This document shows, piece after piece, positions 22,190-35,900 of a stretch of DNA of 64,000 bases. Each line of letters begins with the position of its first letter. The first letter of the stretch is position 1. The position numbers and the translations under genes were made by a program. The notes beneath the pieces are model-generated. The model was given only the letters and a program-made list of their open reading frames with translations. It ran no database searches and was not told the DNA's origin. The stretch is from Lepisosteus oculatus (Eukaryota; Chordata; Actinopteri; Semionotiformes; Lepisosteidae): positions 44,458,979 to 44,522,978 of the forward strand of contig NC_090704.1 in NCBI RefSeq assembly GCF_040954835.1. Reading direction: 5' to 3'.

Positions 22190-22470
22190 GGAAAGACAGA
22201 GCGGAGACGTTTTCACCGGGGGCAAAAGATGCAAAGCAGCAGAGCAGGGCTGTCAAGCGCTGGCGTGGCGAGAACACGGGCTTCCCCGGCCCCGACCCTG
22301 GTGCTCGGAACAGGGCGCAGCGGGTGTCCTTGCTCAGCGGCTGTAGGCCAGGGCCGGGGGCGCCTGAAATTCTGAGGGGGGCGGCGATATTTCGGTTGAA
22401 ACGGAGCCGTTGCAACTACCCAAGTGAAATCTCGCAGCCATGCCGCTGATGGGTGCTTCATGACAGAAGA
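22190..22470. promoter_or_regulatory. CpG-rich patch
   Basis: About 24 CpGs in 280 bases, against a CpG-poor background. It could be a CpG-island promoter. No first exon can be assigned. Confidence 0.35.
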
Positions 22471-22687
22471 TAGCGACGAGCCATCTGGTATTTAGCGATG
22501 AAGTACAGTTTCCAGTTCATCAGCAATCTCGCGATTATTAGTGCCTGGAGCGACAAAATTTCATAGGCGCTCACTTTTGCAGCTATATCGACAGTAACGA
22601 GGTTCTGAATCGTTAAGAAAAAAAAAACAGTTTTAAAACAAACAGAAAGCACTAACTTCTATCACCACAATCCTAGTTATATAACGA

Positions 22688-23080
22688 TTCAGACTCAGAG
22701 TTTTTACCCCCGCACTATCAAACTATTAAACTCCCAGCCTCTCTCACCTACGATCTGAACCCTCACAGTGCCTTCTCTCTTCATCAAATCCCAAACACAC
22801 ATTGAAATCTACCTCTACCTCACATGTCAAGAAGTTCACTCCCCATAATTTTCTATCCTTTATTTCATTCTGTTGATGTATGGTTTTGCACACCTGTTGT
22901 TGTTTTGCACATTGCCTGTTGGTGTTTTGCACACTGCCTGTTGTCTCTGTCTTTCTTTTCTTATACAATTGTATTGTTGTTTTATTTGGACTACTTATCG
23001 TCTGAGAGCTAGCTAAATAGCATTTCGTTATACCATATACCTGAGTATGAGTATAATGAAAATAAACTTGAACTTGAATT
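22688..23080 (+). mobile_element. Rex1-type LINE 3' end
   Basis: Starts with a decayed end of a reverse-transcriptase ORF (RVFTPALSNY then a stop), followed by a 3' UTR with three copies of gttttgcacactgcctgttg-like units (22885-22945), and ends gagtataatgaaaataaact with tgaacttgaattg. The tail matches the minus-strand copy at 15838. Confidence 0.6.
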
Positions 23081-23329
23081 GCAAGTATAAGGATAAACTT
23101 CTGCAAGGAATCGGTCCACCTGAGCAAACAAGATCGTAATAATGTCGACACCCACTAACAACGACACTATGTAATAGGTGCCGTTCCTGGACGGATAGCC
23201 CATCAGACAGGCCGATGCAGTAACTGTGAATGCGCGGTTAGTGTAGTTATCTGACCGTTGACAAAGTACAACTGTTTTTTAGGGCGCAAGTTAAGGAAGC
23301 GAAAGTGTTCAAAAATCCTGTTGTCCAAA

Positions 23330-23495
23330 ACCGAGGGGGGGACAGTTCAGTTGAGGGGGCGACGCCCCCTTCAGCCCCCCCGTGGCGCCGGGTCTGGTCC
23401 GGGCTCCCTGCGACCGGGCTGAGGCGCGGTGCTGGTTCTGAGCGGGCCGGAGTCCACTGGCTTGCCGGTGCTGGTTCCGCGGCTGCTCAGGTATC
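23330..23495. promoter_or_regulatory. CpG-rich patch ending at a possible splice donor
   Basis: About 16 CpGs in 165 bases, then gctgctcag|gtatct, which could be the donor of a non-coding first exon. It lies 3.4 kb upstream of the SEPTIN9 v1-type start, so it could be an additional SEPTIN9 promoter, but nothing in the sequence links the two. Confidence 0.3.
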
Positions 23496-24278
23496 TGCTG
23501 CTGTTTTGTTTTGTTTTTTACCTCATGATTTTCAAATTGGACTTCCTTGAATTCGCTTTCGGCTCCAACTACCATTGACAGGAGATGTTTAAAGGTTAGC
23601 AAGTGCAGTGGCAATGGCGACATTTTAGAAGCTGAAAGCAGTTAAAGTAGGTGTATCCAAGCATATAATTAGACCTGTTAAAGGCTCGGTTAAGCAAGCA
23701 AGTGTGCAGATTAAAGGGTGCCGACACTGGGGTCAACGGGTGAACAGAACTGGGGCGCTCTCAGTTTGCGTGACAGTAGTCGAGGGCAGGGAACATTTTA
23801 CAATGATTCTAATTGTCCCCTTCTTTTGATTCCCACTGCAAAAAATTCCTTCTTAAAGATCACCATGGTAGATTTGTGTTTTACTGTCCTGTGGTTTTGC
23901 AGCGCTCACATTGCATTTAAGCTTAGTGTTGCCTGGTCTTCCTTAGTTAGCGAAGGGCTTTGCAGCGCCTCTCTCTGCTTTACCACACTTTTACCAGCAG
24001 ACATTCAAGCGAGAACAACTGCAGAGAGTCGCCCGTCACGTCCTGTGGATGCAGCGCCCGGCGATGAAAGACGTCAAGAGCTCTAAAGAGCTGGTGTTAG
24101 CTGCAGCTTTTAAGAGCCTGCAGCGCTTGGGGGAGGGGAGGAGGTGTTCTGGGGGGGGGGACAGTTCTTGGGGAAAGGGGGAGAGGCCATGAACAACTCT
24201 GCACATCAGCACTATGATCATTGTGCAGCATAATTGATATATTTGTAATATATATGTAACTGATATATATCAGCAGCA

Positions 24279-24545
24279 AAGGAACAAGTAACAGGTTTAT
24301 TCCATGCTGAAAAAAAGAAGAAAGAGAACACAACGTTTCGGCCGTGGAGCCTTCTTCAGGTGTGAGCCAGAAAAAAATAGGTTGAAAAAGTCAGAACACA
24401 CCTGACCTCACACAGGTAGCTCACACCTGAAGAAGGCTCCACGGCCGAAACGTTGTGCTCTCTTTCTTCTTTTTTTCAGCATGGAATAAACCTATTACTT
24501 GTTCCTTTGCAGCCTACGCATGCTGACGCAGCTACCCACCTGAAC
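24279..24545 (+). mobile_element. Palindromic retroposon, copy 2, with 13-bp target duplication
   Basis: A left arm (aaggaacaagtaacagg through ggccgtggagccttcttc and aggtgtgag) is followed by a ~60 bp spacer and the inverted arm (ctcacacctgaagaaggctc through cagcatggaataaacc). The right side alone extends into gcagcctacgcatgctgacg and cagctacccacctgaac. The insertion is flanked by perfect copies of tatatcagcagca (24266-24278 and 24546-24558), so the palindrome inserted as one unit. It sits at the 5' edge of the 5S-SINE that follows. Confidence 0.8.
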
Positions 24546-24549
24546 TATA

Positions 24550-25103
24550 TCAGCAGCAGCCATATCACCCTGCAACTCCCAGTTAGCAGCCTACTGAAGG
24601 TGTGAGCCTGGCCAGTACCTGGATGGGAGACTCCTGGGAAAAAATAAAGTTGCTCCTGGAAGGGGTGTTAGTGTGGCCAGCAGGGGGTGCTCACCCTGAG
24701 GTCCATGTGGGTCCTAATGCCCCACTATAGTGACAGGGATGCTATACTGTAAAAAGGTGCTGTTCTTTGGATGGGACATAAAATTGAGGTCCTGACTCAC
24801 AGGGTGTTTCTCGAGAGGAGTAGGGGCGTTCTGACCTTTTCAACCTATTTTTTTCTGGTCCTTACCAATCATGGCCTCCTAATACTCCCCATCTCTGAAC
24901 TGGCTTCATCACTCTGCTCTCCTCCCCACTGAGAGCTGATGTGTGGTGAGCGTTCTGGCACACTATGGCTGCCATCGCATCATCCAGGTGGGGCTGCACA
25001 CTGGTGGTGGTGGAGGGGAGTCCCCATTACCTGTAAAGCGCTTTGAGTGGAGTCTCCAGAAAAGCGCTATGTAAATGTACGCAACTATTATTATTATTAA
25101 TGA
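24550..25103 (+). mobile_element. 5S-rRNA-headed SINE with L2-like tail
   Basis: The head (catatcaccctgcaactccc ... gtacctggatgggagact) is derived from 5S rRNA including the internal promoter region. The central body contains cagcagggggtgctcaccct, and the tail (cctgtaaagcgctttgagtg ... gcgctatgtaaatgta) is L2-like and ends in (att)n. This architecture is that of SINE3/Deu-type fish SINEs. The copy is nearly full length but diverged. Confidence 0.8.
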
Positions 25104-26887
25104 TAATTTCTCATAAATGTGATGCAGGGTGAGAAAAGAGGAAGGAGAGGAACCTCAATGAATCCGGGGAACGTGACCACCAGTTCGCCTGTCTCAGCTC
25201 TGCACTCGACACTGACAGGGCTTTCCAGGCAGAAGGCTCATGGTCGATACAGGGGATCACGACCTCAAAACCTTCTTGCGCAGCGTTTCTGCAGCTGCGT
25301 GTGACCTTTGATGCAGCGCTTTCCCAGCGCCGAAGAGAGCGTGCCTGAGTTTGCGTGCCTGCTGTGGTACAGATGGCGTGGGCATCCGTGAGCGTTCGTC
25401 AGTCGCTGTGCTGGACCAGCACTGCAGAGCTCCCCGTCAGACTTAGTCAGAGGCCGCCGGCTTTGAGTCGGCGAACTCCTTTGTAAGGCATGAGCACCGC
25501 CGCAGCAGACTCTTTTTAAGTGGCTCTTTATGCAATTGCTGAGGACAGGAAATGTCTTCTAACTGTAAGCCCCTGCTACTGCAGACCCCAGCCTCCTGCG
25601 AGATAGGTCTTTAAACTTTCCACTGCGCTAGGGTTGTCATGTAGGCATCTGATATGCAATTTCATTTCCCAGTGATGAATGAAACCCTTAAAAAGTTTTC
25701 CACATTCACGTTCCTTCTGAAACGTGAATGCAGACTCACGCAGAGAGCTGAATTCAAATGTTCCAGAAATCAGTTTTTTGGGGTATTGCACTTTAACTGG
25801 ATGAAGTCTTTACAATTTGAATTGTCCCAATTTTGAATTTGTACTAATCCCAACATCTTTTTGGTAAGGTCATAGTCCCATAAACTGTGGTATATATGAA
25901 TTATATCAGGTAGGGATACCATTCTGTTCCAAGCTTTGACACTTATGAAAGAAAACGAAACTGTGTACCTTTTGTGGTTGTGTACTTAATCATAATATCA
26001 ATGAACTATGTTATCAAGTACCTTTAAAAAACAATGATCTCAAAACTTTTTACAAGACATAGAAAGTACATATCTCAGTACACAGCAGATGTAGAAGATA
26101 AAACTATCACCACAAATAGTTTCTGAATATTTTCATGGTAGTTTTTTATAAGCGGTCGATGTGGCCGGGAGACCCCGATTTATGGGGGGATGGTGTTCCA
26201 GGGTTTCGAGGTGCAGCAACAACGGGCCCTGTCAACCACGCAGCGTAGTTGCGTGTGAACACACATTTTAAAGAGTCCAGTCTCCGCAGAAGGCAGAACA
26301 GACAGTCGGATCGTTACAGAAGAGGTCGCGCATTCAAACGTACAGTACGTGAAGTCTGGAATGTTTTCCAAGCAGCAACATTCTTCCAGACGAGTGTGTG
26401 TACAGCCCCAAAGCCCAAGCGTGTATCTGCTGAGGTGTGGTCCGTTTGTTTGAATGGCAGCTTCGTGAAGAGGAAAATAAGTCAATGATTAATCAAGCTT
26501 TTTCCTCTTTACAGAAGTGAAGGAGTGTACCTGCAGGGCAGCTAGCGTGGCATAGCGCCTTGATTCCATAAGGAGCGTGATTGTATAGGAACAGCCCACG
26601 CTGGAAAAAACTGTGGGACCTGCAGGTGCTCCTAATGAGAGTGAAAGGAAACAGTGACGAGGATAAGGAATAGCAGCAGCTCCTGCAGGAACAGCGATCG
26701 ACTTCAGGGAGCGGTCTGTGTGAAATTATTAACATCCACGATCTACCTGTATGGGAATGACGCCGAAGTCGAGCTGGTAGTCTCGAAGGATTTTAACTGG
26801 AGCTTTTTAACGGCAGAGGAGAGGGGGGAAAGTCGACTTAGTGGGCTACCTCCGTTTTCCAGTCTTCCCGTAAAAAACAGAGGAAAA

Positions 26888-26909
26888 ATGAGGCGAACGG
26901 GATATTCAG
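26888..26909 (+). CDS. SEPTIN9: SEPTIN9 v1-type leader, exon 1
   Basis: Encodes MRRTGYS plus the first base of a Gly codon, then TCAG|gtatgt. Human v1 begins MKKSYSG. The basic pair after Met, the YSG and the start context aaaaATGa fit. Alone it would be too short to call. It is supported by the exon at 41250, which continues the human v1 sequence in the correct phase, and by lying upstream of the v3- and v2-type starts. The v1 N-terminus is reported to matter for nuclear import. Confidence 0.75.
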
Positions 26910-29900
26910 GTATGTCGGATTTTTTTATTGCAACTTTCCCATAAAATCGTTTAACTCTTGGTTGACTTCTGAGAGAGGTAGGAGAGACAAGCTACATGTT
27001 TTTTTTAAAGACGAGTGCTGTACGAACACCAATAATTAGATTTGCTTACCTAATCTACCGTACCAAGCAAATGCAAAAACTCTCCCCCCCTCGCTTCTTC
27101 AGGTGAGTATAAACGGAGGGAAGCCCTACTGTGTGGACACAGTATAAAAATATTGAACAGTTTTGTTAAAACCATTTCTCAACTACAGTTTTCATTAAGT
27201 GTTTTTTGACTGTGATAGTCACAGCACTCTTTACTTTGTGCGTGGAGTTTGGAGGTCTCCTGCCCAGTCCGGTGGAAAAGGGGGTTAATATTTACAGAGA
27301 GGCGCGGACTTCAGCCTTGGAGTAAAATCAGGCGAGTTAAAGTTATCTGACCGTGTGCGGTCTGGTTTCGCACCTCCTGAAGAAATATATAATAAATGTT
27401 TACTATTTTTAGACGGTTAAGTAGCACATACACTGGAACAGAAAGGTAGCGTGTGTATTTTAACGCGAAAGCCACGAACTGAGTCGGAAACTGGGCTTTT
27501 CTTCATGTGGTGTTAGTATTCACAAATGGTTTAACACAAGCACGCCATCAGCGCCACCTTCTTTTCTGCAAAGAATGAAGTACTGTACAGCTGAAAAATG
27601 TAACAGGTCTAAGCATGTTCGACTTATTTTGCTGTTGCTGTGCCTAAGTCATTGTTCGTTAATTTTACGGTTTATGCGGTAGCTTAAGGAACAAACGAAA
27701 GATTTACAAAGTAGAGGAGGCCCGTTTATCCCGTTTGGTAGTTAGTAGCGAATTGATGCAAGAATCATATCCACCCATTTCATGAAAGAATCGAGGGCTC
27801 CAAGGACATGTTTGGGCATATTGTTCCAGACTCCCACAACCCTTTGTGTAAAGAAAGGCCTCCTGTTTTCATTTTTAAAGCGCTTCCACGTAGCTGTAAA
27901 TTAAAAGCCCAATAAAAGGTGATCAGGTAACATTGAAATTGTGGAGACAGTTTTTTAAAGAATAAAGGCCACTGTGTTAAACAGTCTTCTGATCAAAACG
28001 ACAAGGTGTGAAATGTTTCAAAGCCTCTAGTAACAGCAAAACCTGCTGTAAGTGATTTATAGCACTGTTGACAATTTGTTGTAGCAGCAGTTTGCCAGAA
28101 TTTGTGAAATAAGTTGACAAACAAGTTGTCCGGGTTGGAAAGTTCCCTTAATAGTGTGCAGTTTAAAAAAAAAAGTGCAATTATATTCCTATTTTTTTCC
28201 TCTTTGTACAGACCTGTAGTAAAGAACTTCACTGTTTATCTTTAGAAAATCTGAGGTCAACACATCACAGCTCACAAGTGGTCACGCCTGGGCTAACAGA
28301 CTAACACCCAGACTGATACAGTATAAAAATACACACTCGCAGTGCTAAATAATGTTGGGTTAGTGGGTAAAATATCACCTTAAATTATTACAATGATAAA
28401 CACTTTATAGAAATGAGCAAATGTGAACTGTGTTTGGGGTTACCAATAAGTTTTAATATGCAGAAATATTGCCCCCTAAGACACTGATTTATTATTATAC
28501 TGTATTTTTATTGCATGATTGTTTATTAGTTTTTTTTCAATGCTCTGGCCTGGATTGTTCCATTGGAAAAGTGTTACACACAGAGCTGAGCAGTATCTCT
28601 GCTCTGCAGACACACGGTCCTGATTTCCACATTACAGGATACCCATCTATTCTCCTTAAAACAAGGACTAGATTGGCACTGCAGATCGTCCACACGCAGG
28701 GGTTAAACAGATTATGTAGGCCGTTCACCTACCTCATATATGTTTACTTGTAATATATTATTAGTGTATACATGTTTTAATTTCCTCCTGGTTGTTTTTT
28801 CTGCGGTAGGATCTATGTGGTCTGTCTCTCTGCCCAATCCATGATTCTACTGGTTTCTTTTGCATTGCCTGCTCTGCGACTGCATGCACAGGGTGCCATC
28901 TGACAAGTTAAAGAAAGTCACACCGCAGCTATTTCCTGCTCTTCTGAGCAGCAGAGAAGCACCAAAGAGCCTCACTCCAGGGACTATGACTTCTAATCTG
29001 TGGCCATTGTACTAGGTTAACGGTGCGCTTAACAGTGTCCTGCTTGCCGCACGATTGAGCAACCAGGCTGCGGCCGCCTGTGCCCTGCTTCACTGTACAG
29101 CCCTGGCCTTGCCCGAGTCCCCACTGGTCGTGATCCGCGTTTGTCGCCTGTCTGTTTTTCCTCAAAACAAGTTGCAACTCAAAGACGCAGCGCCTGAAGC
29201 CACACTCTTTCTACTCCCCAGTCGATACAGGCTTAACTCCGAGCTTCACAGCAAGGGAGGAAGATCGCCTTCGGTTCTCTCCACATACCGTCGCCACGTG
29301 CCGCTTTCAGACCCATCCAATGTTTTGGAAGCTGCCCCATGTTTGGGCTGGCGTCCTACCCAGGGTGTACCCCACCTTGCGGCCGTTGCTTGCCGGGACA
29401 GGCGCTGGCTCCCCGGTGACCCCAGATTAGAGGTTAGAAAATGGAAGGATAGTTTATCCCAAAGGAATCTAGAGCGTTGCCACCACTGAAGGCCACCACC
29501 CATCCGGGCACTGCGGACCAGCTGGAGGAAGACACTGCTCTTCCTGGACTTTAGGGAGGCCAGATTGTACCAGCCCAGAGGCAGTCAGTCCTTTGAGGTC
29601 ACACACCTGCTGTGATAATCATCTTTATTGATCACGTAGTCAGGACCTCAGTTCAACATCCCTGGGACCATTAAACAAGGTTTATCAGTATCCCTGGTCT
29701 CCACACTGAGGCAGGAGCTTGGAGTTCCAATGCCACCTACTAACAAGCTGGTTCTGCTTAGAGGTGTCCTATCCCAGTACTGCGTGACCTGTGCTGAGCT
29801 TCTGAGTGTGTTGCAACACTGGATGAGCTCAGGAGAAGTTAATTCTCTTAACGTCATTTATTAAAATAAGGCAGATGTTTGCATATTTGCATTCTATTTC

Positions 29901-32900
29901 TCAATGTGTGCATTTTCTTCAGAATTTTACACTGTTCCTATTGTCATGTGATTTGTTTACAGCTTTTTAATCTTATGCAAGCATCTTCCAGAAAATATGT
30001 CTATGGTTTGTGGTTTCAACCTAACTATTTACACTGTCAACCATCAATGAATTAGTGTACAGTATATTTCCCATCCTTTGCTTTCTAGCTGTAGAAAGTG
30101 GTAACTTTCCTAGAGGTTCTTGCTGCAAAACCTTTGATATTGTGCCTCATCTGGTACTGCAGACTCAGCCTTCTTGCTTTCTTCCCTGTAAACCATTACT
30201 TTTTGTAAGTCAATGGTTAACTCACCAAAGAGATAAGTAAACAGGAGGAAAGAGCCTGACCTCACAGGTAGGAGAGATCAAAAGGTATTTATAGATTCTT
30301 TTTGCCTTGCTCAAACCTCTAAAAGCTAACTGCCCAGCTGCTTGGTAAATAAAGTATTTAATAACTAAGGGCACAGACATCTGATTCCCCTGCACTGCAT
30401 GGTATAAACAGCCAATAATAAAATGTCCCCAATGTACAGCACAGTGAAATTGTCATTTTCTCCAGCGCAGGTGTTCTTTTCCTTCCTTCATGCATTAAGG
30501 ACGCTCTTATGCTCAAAGGAGAATTCTCAGCTCCAGCCTTTGGGTGTTCTTTATCAGAAGAAATGGCTTGGATTCCCTTATCGTCCTGATCCCTTTTGGT
30601 TTGCTTTGCTGTGTTTCTGCAGGCAGCCAGCTTGAATTGACCTAAATTTCTGCATAGTCTGTGTTGGAAGCAGAAAACTCCCGTCAGGAGTCACAGGAGA
30701 TTGAGCTGCATTCCCACTTCTTCTTAGTATGATCCAGCAGTTTTTAATGTTGGAATGATTGCGGCAGCTGGTTCTGAGGCGTTTGCCGTTGTGGGAAAGA
30801 GAGTTGAGAGTAGTATAATCCTGGCCTTTTCTTATTCATCATGTTCCTCATGTGGTGTTAAAATGGCCTGTTCCTTTCTTTATGTTTTGATAAAGACCTG
30901 TCTGCTGATATCTGTCCAGCAGACCTGGAAGTGACTGAGGTTTGTGACCCCAGGAGGTTGCAACACTTTCGGCCAACCCCAGCTCTGTTAGAAGAACTGC
31001 GGTTTTGGAGGCGGAGGTCAGACGCATACCTGAGCTCTGTGGTTCATGGGAAAGCAGTACTTGTCAGACCATTCTGTGTAGAGCGTGTTATCAGAAGACC
31101 CCTCTGGAATGCACTGATAATAACCATTTCTGAGAGGTGTGAAGTAATACAGAACTCTTCTACTTGAGGAAAGAAAAATGTTGACATTATCCTAGCAGGG
31201 TCCACACAGGCAGGGGGTATAATTTTACAGACGGTGGAATGAAAGGTCAAGTTTGCCCAATAGTTATTTTTAGTTGTTCCTTTACCAAACCTACTTTTAA
31301 AATTGAAAACCACCCCACCCAGCTCTGAAGAAGGGAAAAACCTATCCCATTCCCGTCTTGGCACCAGTAACAGAAAAAACAAATGAATTTTCTAACGCGT
31401 GTCTTGAGTAAAGCCTCTTCTCTTGAAGGGAGCAATCAGGGTCTTGAGGAGTGACCTGGGATCTGTGATCTGCTCTTGGATAATTGCGCATTGCTGCACA
31501 TGCTTGATCAAAAACCACATAAAACTGGAGTAATTAGTAACTGATTGGCTAATTACCATTATCCTGCTCATAATCGATTGCAGCTGAATGGTTATCCTCA
31601 TCAAGTTTTAACAACTCTTCACCACAAAAAACTAACTTTGGCTACAATGGCCAAATACAGTGCCTGTTCACTTTTCAGATGTTATGGTATTAATTAACTC
31701 CATACAAGGTTTGCACTATCTGGCATCTGATGCAGTGAAAAACATCACTTTAAAAACATAAATGATGAAGGACTAAAGAGCACTGTTTCATACTTATTAT
31801 TAAAACGTCCTTGACAGTTATTTACTTTTGCGGTTGCACTAATTGTTGACTTTCTGTATAGCTATGAGTCAGGAAGGAGACTGTCAGGTATGGTCTTAAT
31901 AATAATAATTAATAATAATTGCTTACACTTATATAGCGCTTTTCTGGACACTCCACTCAAAGCGCTTTACAGGTAATGGGGACTCCCCTCCACCACCACC
32001 AATGTGTAGCATCCACCTGGATGATGCGACAGCAGCCATAGTGCGCCAGAACGCTCCCCACACATCAGCTATCAGTGGGGAGGAGAGCAGAGTGAGGAAG
32101 CCAGTTCATAGAGGGGGATTGTTAGGAGGCCATGATTAGTAAGGGCCAATTGGAAATTTGGCCAGGACACCGGGGTTACACCCCTACTCTTTTCGAGAAG
32201 CGCCCTGGGATTTTTAATGACCACAGAGAGTCAGGACCTCGGTTTTACGTCTCATCCGAAGGACGGCGCCTGTTTACAGTACAGTGTCCCTGTCACTCTA
32301 CTGGGGCATTAGGACCCACACGGACCGCAGGTTGAGCGCCCCCTGCTGGCCCCACTAACACCTCTTCCAGCAGCAGCCTTAGTTTTTCCCAGGAGGTCTC
32401 CCATCCAGGTACTGACCAGGCTCACACCTGCTTAGCTTCTTGTCAGTAGGGAATGCACATCTATAAATCTAGGAGTGACCTCCTGCCATTCAGTTTTTGA
32501 CTGCCCTTTCACAATAATTCACGGCAATGCTGTTAAATTCTCAACTGTAATGAGTCTAATAAAACACGATTGTCTTGATGAATGTAGGGGAAGGGTGATC
32601 TCTTCACTCACAGCCCTGCCCTGCTACTTAAACAGAGATCAGCCTGTCAGGCAAACAAGACTGGGTTAAGTGGGTGAAGAGAAGGGCACTGCTAAGCTTC
32701 CTCTGACTTTATTTGTTCTGCTCAGTCATACAGAATAAATCACACATGCTGTGAAAGGAGTAGGTTTGTTCTCCAATTCAGAAGAGCTTAGTGTTCAACA
32801 GGTTTGTAATGAGGAAGCCTCAGTGAGAAACCAGGCAAGATGGCTTTTTTTTTTTAAGCATTCATTCACGAAGATTGCTATTTCTGCAACAGAGTGTAGA

Positions 32901-35900
32901 CAATGCACTTGGAACATGGTTGTTTTGATAAGGTGTGGATGTCAGTGAGGCTCCCTTGTCCCTGTTAAACCTACATCATGTTCTTCCTGTTAGCCTATGC
33001 AATGCTGTAAGAGCTGGAACCAAATCATTCAACTGATTCAATGTAGACATGGTCACATTTCAGCAGCTGAGATGGAGCTTCAGACTCTTAACAGCAATGA
33101 GGTTCTTCAGGCCTCTAGTTTTGTCAACTGTCTCTGAGAGCAAATGCCAGCAGCTATATCACCCTGCAACACGGAACTGGCAGCCCACTGAAGCTCAGCA
33201 GGTGTGAGCCTATATGGGAGACCTCCTGGGAAAAACTTAAGGTTGCTGCTGGAAGAGGTGTTAGTGGGACCAGTCGAGAATGTTCACCCTGTGGTGTGTT
33301 TGAGTCCTAAGGCCCCAGTATAGTAATGGGGACACTGTAGTGCAATTTCTTCAAAACAGGGGTGATGGTGTGTCCTGGCCGAATTTCCCCCTGGCCTTTA
33401 CCAATAATGGCCTCCTAATAATCCCAGTCTCTGAACTGGCTTCATCACTCTGCTCTCCTCCCCACTGAGAGCTGGTGTGTGGCGTGCAGACTGGTGCACT
33501 ATGGCTGCCGTCGCATCATCCAGGTGGGGCTGCACACTGGTGGTGGTGGAGGGGATCCCCATGACCTGTAAAGCGCTTTGAGTGGAGTGTCCAGAAATAC
33601 TATATGCTATATAAGAGTAAGGAATATAATTATAATAAACGTTTTGTTTCATTGTAAGCCGCCCTGTTTTTCTGCAGCAGTAATCATACTATTTTACCCT
33701 GTTTTGAGAGATCTGGGGCCAGATAAGCGTATCGGATCCAATCGGGGCGAGCGGCTGACTGGACCGTAAGGCCTCTGCCGGGCCCTGAGTGACCGCAGCA
33801 GCAGAGGAACAGATTGAGGTCATTGCTCACACAGCCTTGACGCTGCCTTGCCTGGTTTGCACTGTGCTCAAAGGTGTCACTCGCTAAAGAAGCGGGAAAG
33901 GAAAAAAGAGTACCATTGCCCAAAGCAAACATGTGAATCAGAAATTACCCGTAAAACTGTGTTATTTTCACAGCTGCTTCGTGGACCATTCTTAGAGTGT
34001 GACGTATTTTTTTGCTCTCTTCATGGGATCTTCTGAACTTCTTTTGGACTTCCGTTTGAGTATTTCTTGATACGCGCGGTAGTTCTTCAGAGTACTTCAG
34101 AATATTGTGGACCTCTCCCGTATTTGCAGCCTCTGATGTGCTGAAAGTAAATAGAACTTCTTATGTCTTTGCTGAAGCTGTGTACTCCCACACAGTGATA
34201 ACTGCTGGGATACATCTTGCACTGAAATACCCGAGTAATCAAGACGTTCAGTGCCATCTCCCTGTGTCCCTCTTGTCCGAACAGCAGTGAAGGGAATGAG
34301 AAGGAAGCAGCACTCCTCTTTGCAGACAAGTTTTGAACAATCCATGATTAGACAGGAAAAATCAGATCCTTTTCATATTCTTAATTCTGAATATCTTCTC
34401 TCTAATGTTTTAGGTTTCCCAAACGTAGATCAAATCGATATAAATATTCTTATTTTCCTTATTTGTTAAAACAGTTAAAACAAATAAATGGCAAGGGTAA
34501 ATGCAGTTGTGTCAGTATAAACCAATTATGCTGTAACAAACTATGTATGTGTAATGTGTCATGACTATGTTGTAACAAGTTATGTATGTGCAATGTATTT
34601 AGATGTACAGAAGCACTGTGTCTCCAAAAATTTTCCCCTAGGGGATAATAAAAGTTTAAGTTATCTTATCTTTGCTTCTGATCTTTGTATTTTTGTCAGA
34701 TGTGACCAGTCAAGAAAGGTAACTCTCAGATTTTTAGTGTTAGTGTGTTGAACTCACTGATCCCTTGAAGCAAAGTGCAGGGCAGGCCTAAAAAAATAGT
34801 GGGATACAATTTAGGGCAGCATGAGAGTAAACAATACACCATTCAGCTCATCTGCTGCAGTCATGCCAGTCACACCACGCCCCTGCCACGCCCACTCCCA
34901 CATGGTCCTGCTTCTTTCTTTTTACAGCCCTGGGCTCTGCTACTGTGACAGGGTGGGACTCTCTTCACCTGATCGCATCTAGCCCCTCTCCTCTCTGTCC
35001 AGTGTATCAGTAACAACAGCCTTGAGTCCTTGAAATCTGCAGACTGCTATTAACACCTGTGTTGAAAAAAGCCCGTTCTTAGTAATGACAATCCTTTTTC
35101 ATAAAATATGTTCTTTTATTGCTAAAATTCTGGAATGGATGGTTGCAGCTCAGTTGCAGTTTCATCTTTATCTGAGCCGTTATAATCGCGGTCTGGACAA
35201 GGATGGTGTTGAAACCATCCTTACCACCCTTAGTACTTTTGTCTCTATGTGACTTAATATTCATTTCTATCTGGTCTATAGTACAACTTGTGATATTGTT
35301 ATGCCTATACATGTGTTGGAAAATTGTTTTGGTGTCACTGGTTTTTTGCTTCATTGGTCTGGCTCCTGTGTGGGTAAATCACAGTAAAATCATAGTAAGA
35401 GCATTGTTGATGGCAGACAGGCATTGTTTTAAAAGTGGTACACTGTACCAACTGCAGAACAGCAGTAGAGCAAAGTTAAATGGAACACTTTAAGCTCTTT
35501 GCAAATGCAGGGCTAGTTTACATGCCAAGGCAAGTGCAAAAGACCACTTCTCTGAACTGCCTCTTCTGAGTACACACCTTTTTAAGAAGAACACTAAGGT
35601 GGGTTACTGTAGCCCAGGCGTCTGGAAGTCTTGAGGGGCTGGGCAACTACACCTTTCTCCCCTCTGACCTGCGTAGGTGCAGGCTCAGGAATGCTTTGCC
35701 CAGCCTCCCGGTGTCGCTGAGCTCCTTCCTGTGTGTCCTGTGCTCTGCAGTCTTTGTGTGTGAGCTCAGCTCCCTGGTCTGTGGCTGAGCCTCTCTGTAG
35801 GGATGACTCACGCTGTAATCTCCTGAGAGAAGGACAAGCACATTGCTAATTGAAGGGGGGATCTTCTTAAACAAATATACAGAACAAAACCTTTCAAAAA

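Noticed and set aside
24550-24640. 5S-rRNA-like sequence
   Set aside because: It is diverged from a working 5S gene and fused to a SINE body and L2-like tail. It is a SINE head, not an rRNA gene.
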